DNA of 12,670 nt from JAAFJT01 sp043744275 (GTDB taxonomy: Bacteria; Bacteroidota; Bacteroidia; Chitinophagales; Saprospiraceae). Each line of letters starts with the position of its first letter. Position 1 is the stretch's first letter. Under the pieces are notes generated by a model. The model did not search any database, had not been told where the DNA came from, and was given only the letters and a program-made list of their open reading frames with translations. Shown here one piece after another: positions 5,946 through 12,644 of the stretch. A program made the position numbers and the translations under genes. The stretch lies in the NCBI GenBank assembly GCA_043744275.1, contig JAYTUY010000263.1, forward strand, positions 1 through 12,670, given 5' to 3'.

Positions 5946-7784
5946 ATGCATACAAATATTAATTTTAGAAAGCAGGTTATAGTTTTGGCAATGATTATTT
6001 CAACGGTCAGTGGCTTCGCTCAAAAAATCCGTTATGAAATGAGTTGCCCCAATGCCGCTCATCATGAAGCAGAGATTAGTCTTATTGCTTCAAATATACC
6101 GCTCAATTCTGCTATTTTCAAGATGAGTCGCTCGTCGCCTGGACGCTATGCCACGCATGAATTTGGTAAAAACGTTTATAATGTCAAAGCCTTCGATTCA
6201 AAAGGTAACTCATTGACTATCAATAGAATAGATGGCGATATTTATCAAGTACCCAAGCACAGTGGCTATATAAAAGTTACTTATACTCTCTATGCCAACT
6301 ATCCAGATGGTACTTATTCAGGCATTGATGTGACAAATTGGCACTTGAATATGCCTTCCGCTTTTATGTGGATGAAAGGGATGGATAATGCTCCAATTGA
6401 AATACAATTTAAGATTCCAAAAGAAAGAAATTGGAAAATAGCGACGCAGCTTAAACCCACTAATGACCCGACAGTTTTCACTGCTTCGGGTTTACAATAT
6501 TTCATGGATTCGCCTACAAAAATTGGGGATTTGATATTTAAAGAATGGGCAGTTAAAAATAAAGACAATAAAAATTATACTTTCCGATTAGCCCTTGAAG
6601 CCGCTGCTACAGATTCAGGTGCTACCGTTTACTCTCAAAGATTGCAACGAATTGTTTCAGAAGAGCAAGCTGTTTTCGGCGAAGTGCCTGCTTACGATTA
6701 TGGTATGTACACTTTTATTACCTCCATCAATCCTTACGTAAAAGGCGATGGCATGGAGCATCGCAATTCGACGATGATTGCACTGCCAACTGAGTTTAAT
6801 ACTGAGGGGGGCATGGATGATGTGTTTGCACACGAGTTTTTTCACTGTTGGAATGTAGAACGGATTCGCCCTAAAACCATCGAGCCTTTCAATTTTGAGA
6901 AGAGCAATATGAGCCATGAATTATGGTTAGCCGAAGGTTTTACTCAATATTATGGTCAACTATTCATGGTGAGAAGCGGTTTTATGGTGGATACAAATTA
7001 TGCTCAAGTCATTGACAATGCCGTTTTTACAAAAAACAATTCTATTGGCGCGCGAGATTATTCGCCCATTGACGCCAGTCGCCATGCTGTTTATGTAGAT
7101 GCAGGTATAGCTCTTGACAAGACGAATTATCCGAATATGTTTACTTCGTATTATGCCTATGGCGCAGCTATTGCCATGGCTTTGGATTTAGAGTTGCGCG
7201 GGCATTTTAAATCTTCATTGGATGAATACATGAAGTTGCTTTGGCAAAAACATGGTAAAACTGAGATTCCTTACACCGTTGCCGATTTGCAAAGCATTCT
7301 AACGCAGCTCACTAAAAACGATACTTTCGCCGAAGATTTTTTTAAAAAATATATTTATGGACATGCTGCCATTGATTACGAACCCCTTTTAGCTCCATCA
7401 GGATTTATGGTTAAAAAAATGAAAGTAGGCAAGGCTTGGATGGGTGGTAGATATGCGAATACGGATGAAGGTGTAAAGGTTGAACAAAACACAACCAAAG
7501 AAGCCCCTGCTTATGCCGCTGGTTTGGATATTGAAGATATTGTGGTGCAATTGGATGGAAAACCCATTAAAAAACAAGAAGAAATTTACGCCATTGTTGA
7601 TTCTCACAAGCCTGGTGATGTCATTTCCATAATCTATAAACATCGCAATAAAGAGCAAACGGCTCAAGTTAAATTGATAGAAAATCCTTATTTTTCTGTA
7701 GAAACTTATGAAAGTAATGGCAAACCAATCACTGCTGAAATAGCAGCTTTTAGAAAAAATTGGTTGGGGAGTAAAGTTAAGTGA
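5946..7784 (+). CDS. Secreted M61-family metallopeptidase with PDZ domain
   Basis: This 612-residue protein belongs to the M61 glycyl-aminopeptidase-like family: zinc peptidases with a PDZ domain, exported in many Bacteroidota. An N-terminal signal peptide (hydrophobic VIVLAMIISTVSGFA, likely cut before Q26) sends it to the periplasm. A beta-rich N-terminal domain (about 27-200) follows. The catalytic domain has GDGMEHRNS (267-275), the zinc motif HEFFH (296-300: H296, E297, H300), WNVERIRP (302-309) and the third ligand in LAEGFTQYY (Glu330). A PDZ domain occupies about 505-578 (AAGLDIEDIVVQLDGKPI). All catalytic residues that I can check are present. One TACTGAGGGGG word codes N-T-E-G-G (285-289), just upstream of HEFFH, in a part where the family is variable. 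TATATTTTG at 5911-5919 resembles, but is not exactly, the TAnnTTTG promoter box. The gene ends in an 8-bp tandem repeat. Confidence 0.92.
   Translation: MHTNINFRKQVIVLAMIISTVSGFAQKIRYEMSCPNAAHHEAEISLIASNIPLNSAIFKMSRSSPGRYATHEFGKNVYNVKAFDSKGNSLTINRIDGDIYQVPKHSGYIKVTYTLYANYPDGTYSGIDVTNWHLNMPSAFMWMKGMDNAPIEIQFKIPKERNWKIATQLKPTNDPTVFTASGLQYFMDSPTKIGDLIFKEWAVKNKDNKNYTFRLALEAAATDSGATVYSQRLQRIVSEEQAVFGEVPAYDYGMYTFITSINPYVKGDGMEHRNSTMIALPTEFNTEGGMDDVFAHEFFHCWNVERIRPKTIEPFNFEKSNMSHELWLAEGFTQYYGQLFMVRSGFMVDTNYAQVIDNAVFTKNNSIGARDYSPIDASRHAVYVDAGIALDKTNYPNMFTSYYAYGAAIAMALDLELRGHFKSSLDEYMKLLWQKHGKTEIPYTVADLQSILTQLTKNDTFAEDFFKKYIYGHAAIDYEPLLAPSGFMVKKMKVGKAWMGGRYANTDEGVKVEQNTTKEAPAYAAGLDIEDIVVQLDGKPIKKQEEIYAIVDSHKPGDVISIIYKHRNKEQTAQVKLIENPYFSVETYESNGKPITAEIAAFRKNWLGSKVK
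6799..6811 (+). repeat. ACTGAGGGGG word in the M61 peptidase gene
   Basis: ATACTGAGGGGGG, six-G variant, read as N-T-E-G-G (residues 285-289), eleven residues from His296 of the zinc motif. Confidence 0.85.
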
Positions 7785-7804
7785 TTGAGTGATTGAGTGA
7801 TTTT
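7781..7804 (+). repeat. 8-bp tandem repeat over the M61 stop codon
   Basis: GTGATTGA occurs twice, followed by GTGATTTT. The peptidase stop TGA (7782-7784) lies in the first unit. Confidence 0.7.
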
Positions 7805-7807
7805 GAT

Positions 7808-7853
7808 AAAAAATAAACGCCAGCAGGTATTGTCCTACTGGCGTTCTTTTTTT
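7808..7853. terminator. Bidirectional intrinsic terminator between convergent genes
   Basis: AACGCCAGCAGG (7816-7827) pairs with CCTACTGGCGTT (7834-7845) across a 6-base loop. The single C/A mismatch on the plus-strand transcript becomes a G-U pair on the minus-strand transcript. A T-run follows on the right (7847-7853) and an A-run precedes on the left (7808-7813), so it can end both the M61 transcript and the glycyl-tRNA synthetase transcript. Confidence 0.9.
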
Positions 7854-7887
7854 ATTCTAAAGCATTGATTTTATAACAAATACACAT

Positions 7888-9444
7888 TTATAATTTCATC
7901 AACAGGTTTTTCATGTCTGTTTTTTCAATCAAAATCTGTTCGAGGTCTTCTACTCGGATACGGTCTTGTTTCAAAGTATCACGATCGCGTATCGTCACTG
8001 TTCCATCTTCCAAAGTTTGAAAATCTATGGTGATACAAAATGGCGTACCGATGGCATCTTGACGGCGATAACGACGACCAATGGCATCTTTTTCATCGTA
8101 TTGACACTCTACTGAAAATTTTAATTTATTGAAAATATCAGAAGCCGCTTTTGTCAACTCTTCTTTATTTTTCAACAAAGGTAAAACAGCACATTTAATC
8201 GGCGCGAGCGAAGGGTGAAGTTTCAAAACTACGCGTGAAGCATCCTCGCCTTGTGCATCGGGCACAGTCTCCTCCGTGTAGGCATGTGACATCAACGCAA
8301 GGAACATACGGTCGGCACCAATAGATGTTTCCACGACGAAAGGCACATAATTTTCATTCAATTCAGGGTCAAAATATTGCAATTTCTTACCTGAAAGTTT
8401 CTGATGACTGCCTAAATCGAAGTCAGTGCGGCTGTGAATACCCTCTAATTCTTTGAAGCCAAAAGGAAATTCAAACTGCACATCTACCGCTGCATCCGCA
8501 TAGTGTGCCAAATTATCATGGTCTTTAAATTTCAATTTTGAAGCAGGCGTGCCGATGGCTAAATGCCATTTCATACGCGTTTCTTTCCATTTAGCATACC
8601 ACTCTTGCTGAGTGCCAGGGCGAATAAAAAACTGCATTTCCATTTGCTCGAATTCACGCATACGGAAAATGAACTGCCGCGCCACAATTTCATTCCTAAA
8701 AGCCTTACCGATTTGAGCAATACCAAATGGAATTTTCTGCCGTGTCGATTTTTGAACATTCAAAAAGTTGACAAAAATGCCTTGTGCCGTCTCGGGGCGG
8801 AGGTATAATTTGCCTTCTTCCCCAGCAATATTGCCCAATTGGGTATTGAACATGAGGTTGAATTGGCGGACGTCTGTCCAATTGCGGCTGCCTGATTCGG
8901 GGTCAGCAATTTCCAATTCTTCGAGCATATTTTTCAAGCCCACCATGTCTTCCGCTTTCATGGCTTCTGCCAAACGCTTTTCGATGGATTCGGCTTTTTG
9001 AGCATATTCTACGCAGCGTGGATTGGTTTCACGGAACATCTTTTCATCAAAATTTTCAAAGCGTTTAGCCGCTTTTTCAACTTCTTTATTGATTTTATCC
9101 TGCAATTTATCCACCACACCTTCTATCAATTGGTCTGCTCGATAGCGTTTTTTAGAATCTTTATTGTCCACGAGGGGATCATTGAATGCATCCACGTGAC
9201 CCGAAGCTTTCCACACTTTAGGCGACATAAAAATAGCAGCATCTAAGCCAACAATATTTTCATTGAGCTGCACCATGCTGCGCCACCAATAATTTTTGAT
9301 ATTATTTTTCAACAATACACCGTAAGGACCGTAATCGTACACCGCACTCAGACCGTCATACACTTCGCTCGATTGGTAAACAAAACCATATTCTTTACAA
9401 TGCGATACTAATTTTTTAAAAACATCGTCTTGATTAGCTGCCAT
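7888..9444 (-). CDS. glyS: Glycyl-tRNA synthetase, single-chain (alpha2) type
   Basis: This 518-residue class II synthetase attaches glycine to tRNA-Gly in the cytosol. It is the eukaryote/archaea-like homodimer form, not the GlyQ/GlyS tetramer. The N-terminus (FKKLVSHCKEYGFVYQSSEVYDG) and YDYGPYGVLLKNN (37-49) are typical. RPETAQGIF (216-224) follows. Motif 2 has FRNEI (249-253) with the FRMREFEQMEMQFF segment (260-273), and motif 3 is GADRMFLAL (376-384). The anticodon-binding domain covers about 415-510. An insert of charged helix lies around 105-170. The ATG at 9444 gives the expected start, and a TAACTTTG promoter box lies 38-45 bases upstream. Unlike the plus-strand genes on either side, it contains no copy of the ACTGAGGGGG word in 1.5 kb. 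The symbol is glyS or glyQS depending on the naming scheme. Confidence 0.95.
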   Translation of the reverse strand: MAANQDDVFKKLVSHCKEYGFVYQSSEVYDGLSAVYDYGPYGVLLKNNIKNYWWRSMVQLNENIVGLDAAIFMSPKVWKASGHVDAFNDPLVDNKDSKKRYRADQLIEGVVDKLQDKINKEVEKAAKRFENFDEKMFRETNPRCVEYAQKAESIEKRLAEAMKAEDMVGLKNMLEELEIADPESGSRNWTDVRQFNLMFNTQLGNIAGEEGKLYLRPETAQGIFVNFLNVQKSTRQKIPFGIAQIGKAFRNEIVARQFIFRMREFEQMEMQFFIRPGTQQEWYAKWKETRMKWHLAIGTPASKLKFKDHDNLAHYADAAVDVQFEFPFGFKELEGIHSRTDFDLGSHQKLSGKKLQYFDPELNENYVPFVVETSIGADRMFLALMSHAYTEETVPDAQGEDASRVVLKLHPSLAPIKCAVLPLLKNKEELTKAASDIFNKLKFSVECQYDEKDAIGRRYRRQDAIGTPFCITIDFQTLEDGTVTIRDRDTLKQDRIRVEDLEQILIEKTDMKNLLMKL

Positions 9445-9481
9445 TTTTCGATTTATTATTAATTATTGTTAAAAAGTGGTG

Positions 9482-9489
9482 CAAAGTTA
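9482..9489 (-). promoter_or_regulatory. Probable -7 promoter box of the glycyl-tRNA synthetase gene
   Basis: The minus strand reads TAACTTTG, an exact match to the Bacteroidota -7 consensus TAnnTTTG, placed to give a leader of about 30 bases. The matching -33 element is weak. Confidence 0.5.
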
Positions 9490-9627
9490 ATTGTCTAAGC
9501 CAAAATTAAAAGCACATAATTTGGAAAGTTTAATTTTAATAATTGTACTTTTTCATGAACCTTTTCGTCATAATATTTCTTTTACACTGCATACTGGTTT
9601 ACTTTACAACAAACACTTATTTTAACC

Positions 9628-11262
9628 ATGAGAAAATTAATATTAACACTTAACTTGTGTTTTGCTTGTTTGTGGGGCTATTCACAAAATAAGATTGAAT
9701 TCACCCGTTTTCCAAAGGATATGCAGCTCTTGCCACGCGATCCGATTACAAACAAAGCGACCTACATATTAAAAGGGAAAGTGCCAAAGAGTTTGGGCTT
9801 TTCAACACTCGTCGTGAAAATCTTTAAGGCAGATATATTGCTCAAGGAAATATCTTACCCCCTCAGTATAATTCAAGATTCTACTGTTTTTTCAATACCC
9901 ATTGAAATAAATGCGGAACTCTCTAACCATTTAGTTGCGTTATATGGTTTAAAAAATAATGACTTGATATTGATACGCAAAGCAGAGAAAGTGGTTGCTG
10001 GCGATGTTATTGTCATCAACGGGCAATCGAATAATATAGGCTCTGTACAGGATACGGATTACGACCCTTTCATGCGCTCTTTCACATATTTGTTTGGCTG
10101 GAATGACATCCTTTACACGCAGCCGAGCAAGTGGGCACCGCGCATTGCTAAAAATATTATCCTTAATCAGAAAATACCTGTGGCTATTTTTAATGAATCT
10201 TATGGCGGTGTGGTATTAAATTATTTTTTAAAAAAAGATACAAGCCCTGATCCTACTAATTACAGCGATTTAATGAATAGGCTTGAAGCGGCTGAAGTAA
10301 AGACAAATATCAGAGCTATTTTATGGTGGCAAGGTGAATCAGATGGTTGGGAAACGCCAATGGAAGACTATAAAAAGGAGTTTAAAAAATTACAAGCTGA
10401 TTGGATTAAAGACTATAACAATCCCCAATGTTATCTTTTTCAAATTCGATTTCGCTCATGCACGCATATTAATCCTGAAATAATGGAAGTGCAGCGGCAA
10501 TTAGCCAATGAAATTGAGGGACTCAAAATAATGAGTACCAATGCAGCCTCGAGTGATAGCTGCCATTTTCATTATTCAAATGGATATGATTCATTAGGCA
10601 ATCGAATGTATCGTTTATTGGCTTCTGATATTTATAAAACCTCGCCTGTTAATGTCCGTGCGCCCGATGTGGATAAAATATGGTTTTCAGCCGCTAATGA
10701 AATAACGATTCAGCTTAAAAATTTTGTGGGAGATTTAAGAATTATAGGAAAACCCTGGGCAGATTTTAGATTAGAAGGTAAAGATGCCACATTGCTTGAT
10801 AGTCTAACAAAAATTATAGGTGGTAAAGTATCAGGAGATAAAATCATTTTAGAATTTAGGGGAGATACCAATGCCATTAAAGGCGTAAGCTATTTAAGCC
10901 ATATTGACACCAGCAATAATTGGGTAGTCAATCCATTAGGTGTCGGGGTTTTATCATTTTATAATGTGCCGATTGGTGCCAAACCTGCTGTTTCAAGCCT
11001 TTATACTGAGGGGGTCTCATCATTTGAAATAGCCCCCACTGTCACTCAAAATTTTATACAATTAAAATGGGAAGCAACTGATTTTACTAAAAAAACAGTA
11101 TCAATTTATAATTTATTGGGCATACCTGTTTGGTCAACAAATATTAATGCAGCAGATAAAAGCCTTGATATAGATGTGAGTCAATTAAATGCAGGGCAAT
11201 ATTTGGTGGTTTTTAAGGAGGTGGGCAAGCGAGCGGGCGTGAGGAAAATGGTGAAGTTTTGA
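9628..11262 (+). CDS. Secreted SGNH / sialate O-acetylesterase-like enzyme with T9SS sorting domain
   Basis: This 544-residue protein has a signal peptide (MRKLILTLNLCFACLWGYSQ, likely cut before or near Q20). The catalytic part resembles the carbohydrate acetylesterase (SASA) group of SGNH hydrolases. GDVIVINGQSN (125-135) carries the likely nucleophile Ser134. WWQGESDGW (233-241) is the conserved block after it. D310-S-C-H313-F-H315 probably supplies the Asp/His pair. A beta-rich region follows (345-455). The last ~80 residues (SFEIAPTVTQNFIQL, SIYNLLGIPVW, LDIDVSQLNAGQYLVVF, RKMVKF) are a type A C-terminal sorting domain, so the protein is expected to cross the outer membrane through the type IX system. 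It probably removes acetyl groups from sugars; the exact substrate is not readable. One repeat word codes Y-T-E-G-V (459-463) right at the linker before the sorting domain, and another lies on the reverse strand at 9857-9869. Confidence 0.85.
   Translation: MRKLILTLNLCFACLWGYSQNKIEFTRFPKDMQLLPRDPITNKATYILKGKVPKSLGFSTLVVKIFKADILLKEISYPLSIIQDSTVFSIPIEINAELSNHLVALYGLKNNDLILIRKAEKVVAGDVIVINGQSNNIGSVQDTDYDPFMRSFTYLFGWNDILYTQPSKWAPRIAKNIILNQKIPVAIFNESYGGVVLNYFLKKDTSPDPTNYSDLMNRLEAAEVKTNIRAILWWQGESDGWETPMEDYKKEFKKLQADWIKDYNNPQCYLFQIRFRSCTHINPEIMEVQRQLANEIEGLKIMSTNAASSDSCHFHYSNGYDSLGNRMYRLLASDIYKTSPVNVRAPDVDKIWFSAANEITIQLKNFVGDLRIIGKPWADFRLEGKDATLLDSLTKIIGGKVSGDKIILEFRGDTNAIKGVSYLSHIDTSNNWVVNPLGVGVLSFYNVPIGAKPAVSSLYTEGVSSFEIAPTVTQNFIQLKWEATDFTKKTVSIYNLLGIPVWSTNINAADKSLDIDVSQLNAGQYLVVFKEVGKRAGVRKMVKF
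9857..9869 (-). repeat. ACTGAGGGGG word in the esterase gene, reverse orientation
   Basis: The minus strand reads ATACTGAGGGGGT. The gene reads through it as Y-P-L-S-I (residues 77-81). It is the only coding copy opposed to its gene. Confidence 0.9.
11003..11015 (+). repeat. ACTGAGGGGG word at the esterase/T9SS linker
   Basis: ATACTGAGGGGGT, read as Y-T-E-G-V (459-463), at the boundary between the enzyme body and the C-terminal sorting domain. Confidence 0.9.
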
Positions 11263-11295
11263 GAGAGGTTTCACAAAGAGAATCAAAATTTTTAT

Positions 11296-11326
11296 TTTGA
11301 AAAATAGTCTTATTTTACTAAATTTG
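11296..11326 (+). promoter_or_regulatory. Bacteroidota-type promoter for the antitoxin-like gene
   Basis: A -33 TTTG (11296-11299) is followed after 19 bases by a -7 TAAATTTG (11319-11326), an exact match to TAnnTTTG. Transcription should start near 11332, which excludes the TTG at 11328 as a start codon and supports the ATG at 11349. Confidence 0.65.
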
Positions 11327-11348
11327 CTTGAAAATTAAAATCAATAAA

Positions 11349-11636
11349 ATGACATCAGCAACAAGACTTGACTATTATTTTCAACTGATTGATAATTTGA
11401 CTGATAATGACAAGTTGGAATTGATAGCTCGCATTTCAACATCATTAAAGCAATATAAAAGAAAGAATACTAAATCATCACCTACTCAATCCTTGTTTGG
11501 TGCTTTAGATGATGATGAAACTGCAGAAGCATGGATAGCTCGTATCCGTGAACACAATGATATGATTATGGTGACAAATAATAGTGCTCATTTAGGTCGT
11601 ATAAATAATATTATAATTGAAGATTGGAAGATATAA
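11349..11636 (+). CDS. Antitoxin-like protein fused in frame to the C-terminal stump of a PIN toxin
   Basis: This 95-residue reading frame looks like two proteins joined. Residues 1 to about 68 (TRLDYYFQLIDNL, DKLELIARISTSLK, SLFGALDDDETAEAWIARIRE) resemble the small antitoxins that pair with PIN-domain RNases in Bacteroidota: a helical N-terminus, a basic Ser/Lys linker (34-46) and a toxin-binding tail. Residues about 69-95 (NDMIMVTNN, HLGRINNIIIEDW) match the last strand-helix-strand of VapC-type PIN toxins, where a VTxN segment, an RI and a final EDW are typical. Antitoxin and toxin are normally separate genes of about 70-80 and 130 codons. The missing piece is about 100 toxin codons including the first catalytic Asp, so the toxin must be dead. 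The reading frame is kept across the junction, near 11553. The antitoxin part could still bind DNA or another toxin. The family match is from memory of typical sequences. Confidence 0.6.
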   Translation: MTSATRLDYYFQLIDNLTDNDKLELIARISTSLKQYKRKNTKSSPTQSLFGALDDDETAEAWIARIREHNDMIMVTNNSAHLGRINNIIIEDWKI

Positions 11637-11909
11637 ACAAAGTATTAATCGAATTGGTATCTTCAAACGTTCTGATAATGTTATGGAATTTCAAAGAGTG
11701 GGAACAAGAGGTGATTTTTATAACCGCTTTCCTTAATATTAAAAGCCGTTTCGAGCAAGTCGAAACGGGATACCCCCTCAGTTATATATGCCTTTTTGAT
11801 GGCGTATTTTGTGGGTTATTTTTAAGAACAACCTTTACCAGCAGGGAACTGCGAGCGAGCCTGGTTGGTGGTTATTTTTTATAAACAAGCTGTGCCAGCC
11901 GTGGCTTTA
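11637..11909. other. Intergenic region with hairpin, between two toxin remnants
   Basis: I see no convincing gene here; a plus-strand frame of 86 codons (11624-11884) has no recognisable features. A 9-bp perfect hairpin, CCGTTTCGA-GCAAG-TCGAAACGG, lies at 11746-11768 and is followed three bases later by the repeat word. A looser palindrome (ACCAGCAGG against CCTGGTTGGT, about 11840-11870) ends in a T-run and could act as a terminator. Confidence 0.5.
11772..11785 (-). repeat. ACTGAGGGGG word, intergenic
   Basis: The minus strand reads ATAACTGAGGGGGT, the AACT variant, the same 14 bases as both arms of the hairpin at 12367-12414. Confidence 0.9.
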
Positions 11910-12071
11910 TCATTCTCTTAAGGCTTGACGTAGCTCCCACAAATCAGCAGTAAGAATAGTCTTTCGTATATTTTTCGCTAAGAGTTTGTGGTGTTGTTTT
12001 TTATCGCCAGTCCAAGTAAAGCAATCGAGGTATTCCGATAAAGCTACGCCGTTGAGACCAACGTCCTCGTT
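11910..12071 (-). pseudogene. C-terminal remnant of a PIN-domain toxin
   Basis: On the minus strand, 53 sense codons end in TGA at 11912-11910, and the frame is closed upstream by TGA at 12074-12072 with no ATG. The key segment is ALSEYLDCFTWTGDKKQHHK, then LLAKNIRKTILTADLW. The pattern (hydrophobic)-x-LDC-x-x-WTGDKK followed by a short helix and a final strand is that of the last third of a PIN-domain RNase; the Asp of TGD is one of the acidic metal-site residues. The N-terminal two thirds, with the first catalytic Asp, is absent. It overlaps the 3' end of the antitoxin-like frame at 12001-12234 in another reading frame, so a deletion has brought the antitoxin tail and the toxin tail together. 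The family call rests on pattern recognition, not on a search. Confidence 0.55.
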
Positions 12072-12234
12072 TCACTGAAGCTACCAATAAATCAACATCT
12101 TTTTGTGTTGCTTGGCTTTTGCTGACAATTTGCTTATAGGTTAGATAGTCTATCAGTTGTTGAATATCATCTATATTCATGGACGACGAAATTCTGATAA
12201 TGATTTCCTCTGCGGTTCTTTCAATCTTCATCAT
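12001..12234 (-). CDS. Antitoxin-like protein with a frameshifted tail
   Basis: This is a 77-residue frame. Residues 1 to about 58 (KIERTAEEIIIRISSSMN, IDDIQQLIDYLTYKQ, SKSQATQKDVDLLVASVKRG) look like a small Bacteroidota antitoxin: a beta strand, then helices and a tail that would wrap a toxin. The last residues (about 59-77, RRSFIGIPRLLYLDWR) run out of frame over DNA that encodes the PIN remnant (11910-12071), so the natural C-terminus has probably been replaced. A TATTTTTG promoter box lies 12-19 bases before the first ATG, so the mRNA would be almost leaderless. A second ATG is the next codon. Without a partner toxin the gene may be free to decay, or it may still neutralise a related toxin elsewhere. 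Confidence 0.6.
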   Translation of the reverse strand: MMKIERTAEEIIIRISSSMNIDDIQQLIDYLTYKQIVSKSQATQKDVDLLVASVKRGRWSQRRSFIGIPRLLYLDWR

Positions 12235-12245
12235 TTTGTTTTTTA

Positions 12246-12253
12246 CAAAAATA
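12246..12253 (-). promoter_or_regulatory. Probable -7 promoter box of the antitoxin-like gene
   Basis: The minus strand reads TATTTTTG, matching TAnnTTTG. The start codon follows 12 bases later. A -33 TTTG is replaced by TTTT at the right distance. Confidence 0.45.
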
Positions 12254-12366
12254 TAGCTTTTTAATTAAACTTAAAAATTTTCATCAGATATGGGAGATTG
12301 ATACATATCACACTGAGGAGAAATATAGCCTTTGATGGCTAAAATACGTTTCATCAAGCGGCATAC

Positions 12367-12414
12367 ATAACTGAGGGGGTATCTCGATTCTTTTTGAGAT
12401 ACCCCCTCAGTTAT
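12367..12414. repeat. Inverted pair of the ACTGAGGGGG word forming a 19-bp hairpin
   Basis: ATAACTGAGGGGGTATCTC (12367-12385) pairs perfectly with GAGATACCCCCTCAGTTAT (12396-12414) across a 10-base T-rich loop. Each arm carries the full 14-base word as at 11772-11785. No strong T-run follows directly on either strand, so its role as a terminator is uncertain. It lies between two antitoxin-like genes. Confidence 0.9.
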
Positions 12415-12482
12415 CCCTTCGGGAGTGTTTCGCCTTTTTTATGAAGAACTCGTGCCAGATGGGCAGTTGAAGGAAAAAAGAA

Positions 12483-12644
12483 TTATTGACCTACGGGTTT
12501 CAATTTACTTTCCGCCAGTTGTTTTTGAATATAAGCTTTCAATTCTACAAAAGTCATATTCTGAGTTTCAGTAGTGATTTTATCTCTTATTTCACGCATC
12601 ATCTTGACAGCGTCATAAGTTTTTTCTTTTTTAGTCATTTCCAT
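12483..12644 (-). CDS. Small orphan antitoxin-like protein
   Basis: This is a 53-residue protein, MEMTKKEKTYDAVKMMREIR, then DKITTETQNMTFVELKAYIQ and a short basic tail. The pattern YDAVKxMRxIRDKI...MTxxELKAYI is that of short antitoxins encoded beside PIN or other toxin genes in Bacteroidota and cyanobacteria. The protein would be helical and probably binds a toxin through its C-terminal half. The start ATG is at 12644; a second ATG two codons on is equally possible. In such modules the toxin normally follows within a few bases, but the next 68 bases on the minus strand hold no toxin start and then reach the word hairpin, so the partner is missing. There is no Shine-Dalgarno. Confidence 0.65.
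   Translation of the reverse strand: MEMTKKEKTYDAVKMMREIRDKITTETQNMTFVELKAYIQKQLAESKLKPVGQ

Noticed and set aside
11624..11884. Plus-strand 86-codon open frame
   Set aside because: It covers a hairpin and a reverse copy of the repeat word, and there is no start signal or family pattern. An alternative frame ending near 11730 (GIFKRSDNVMEFQRVG) could be a gene tip but is too weak to call.
12271..12354. Minus-strand 27-codon frame (MKRILAIKGYISPQCD...)
   Set aside because: It is too short and has no known pattern or start signal. It could be a gene tip upstream of the antitoxin, but I cannot support it.
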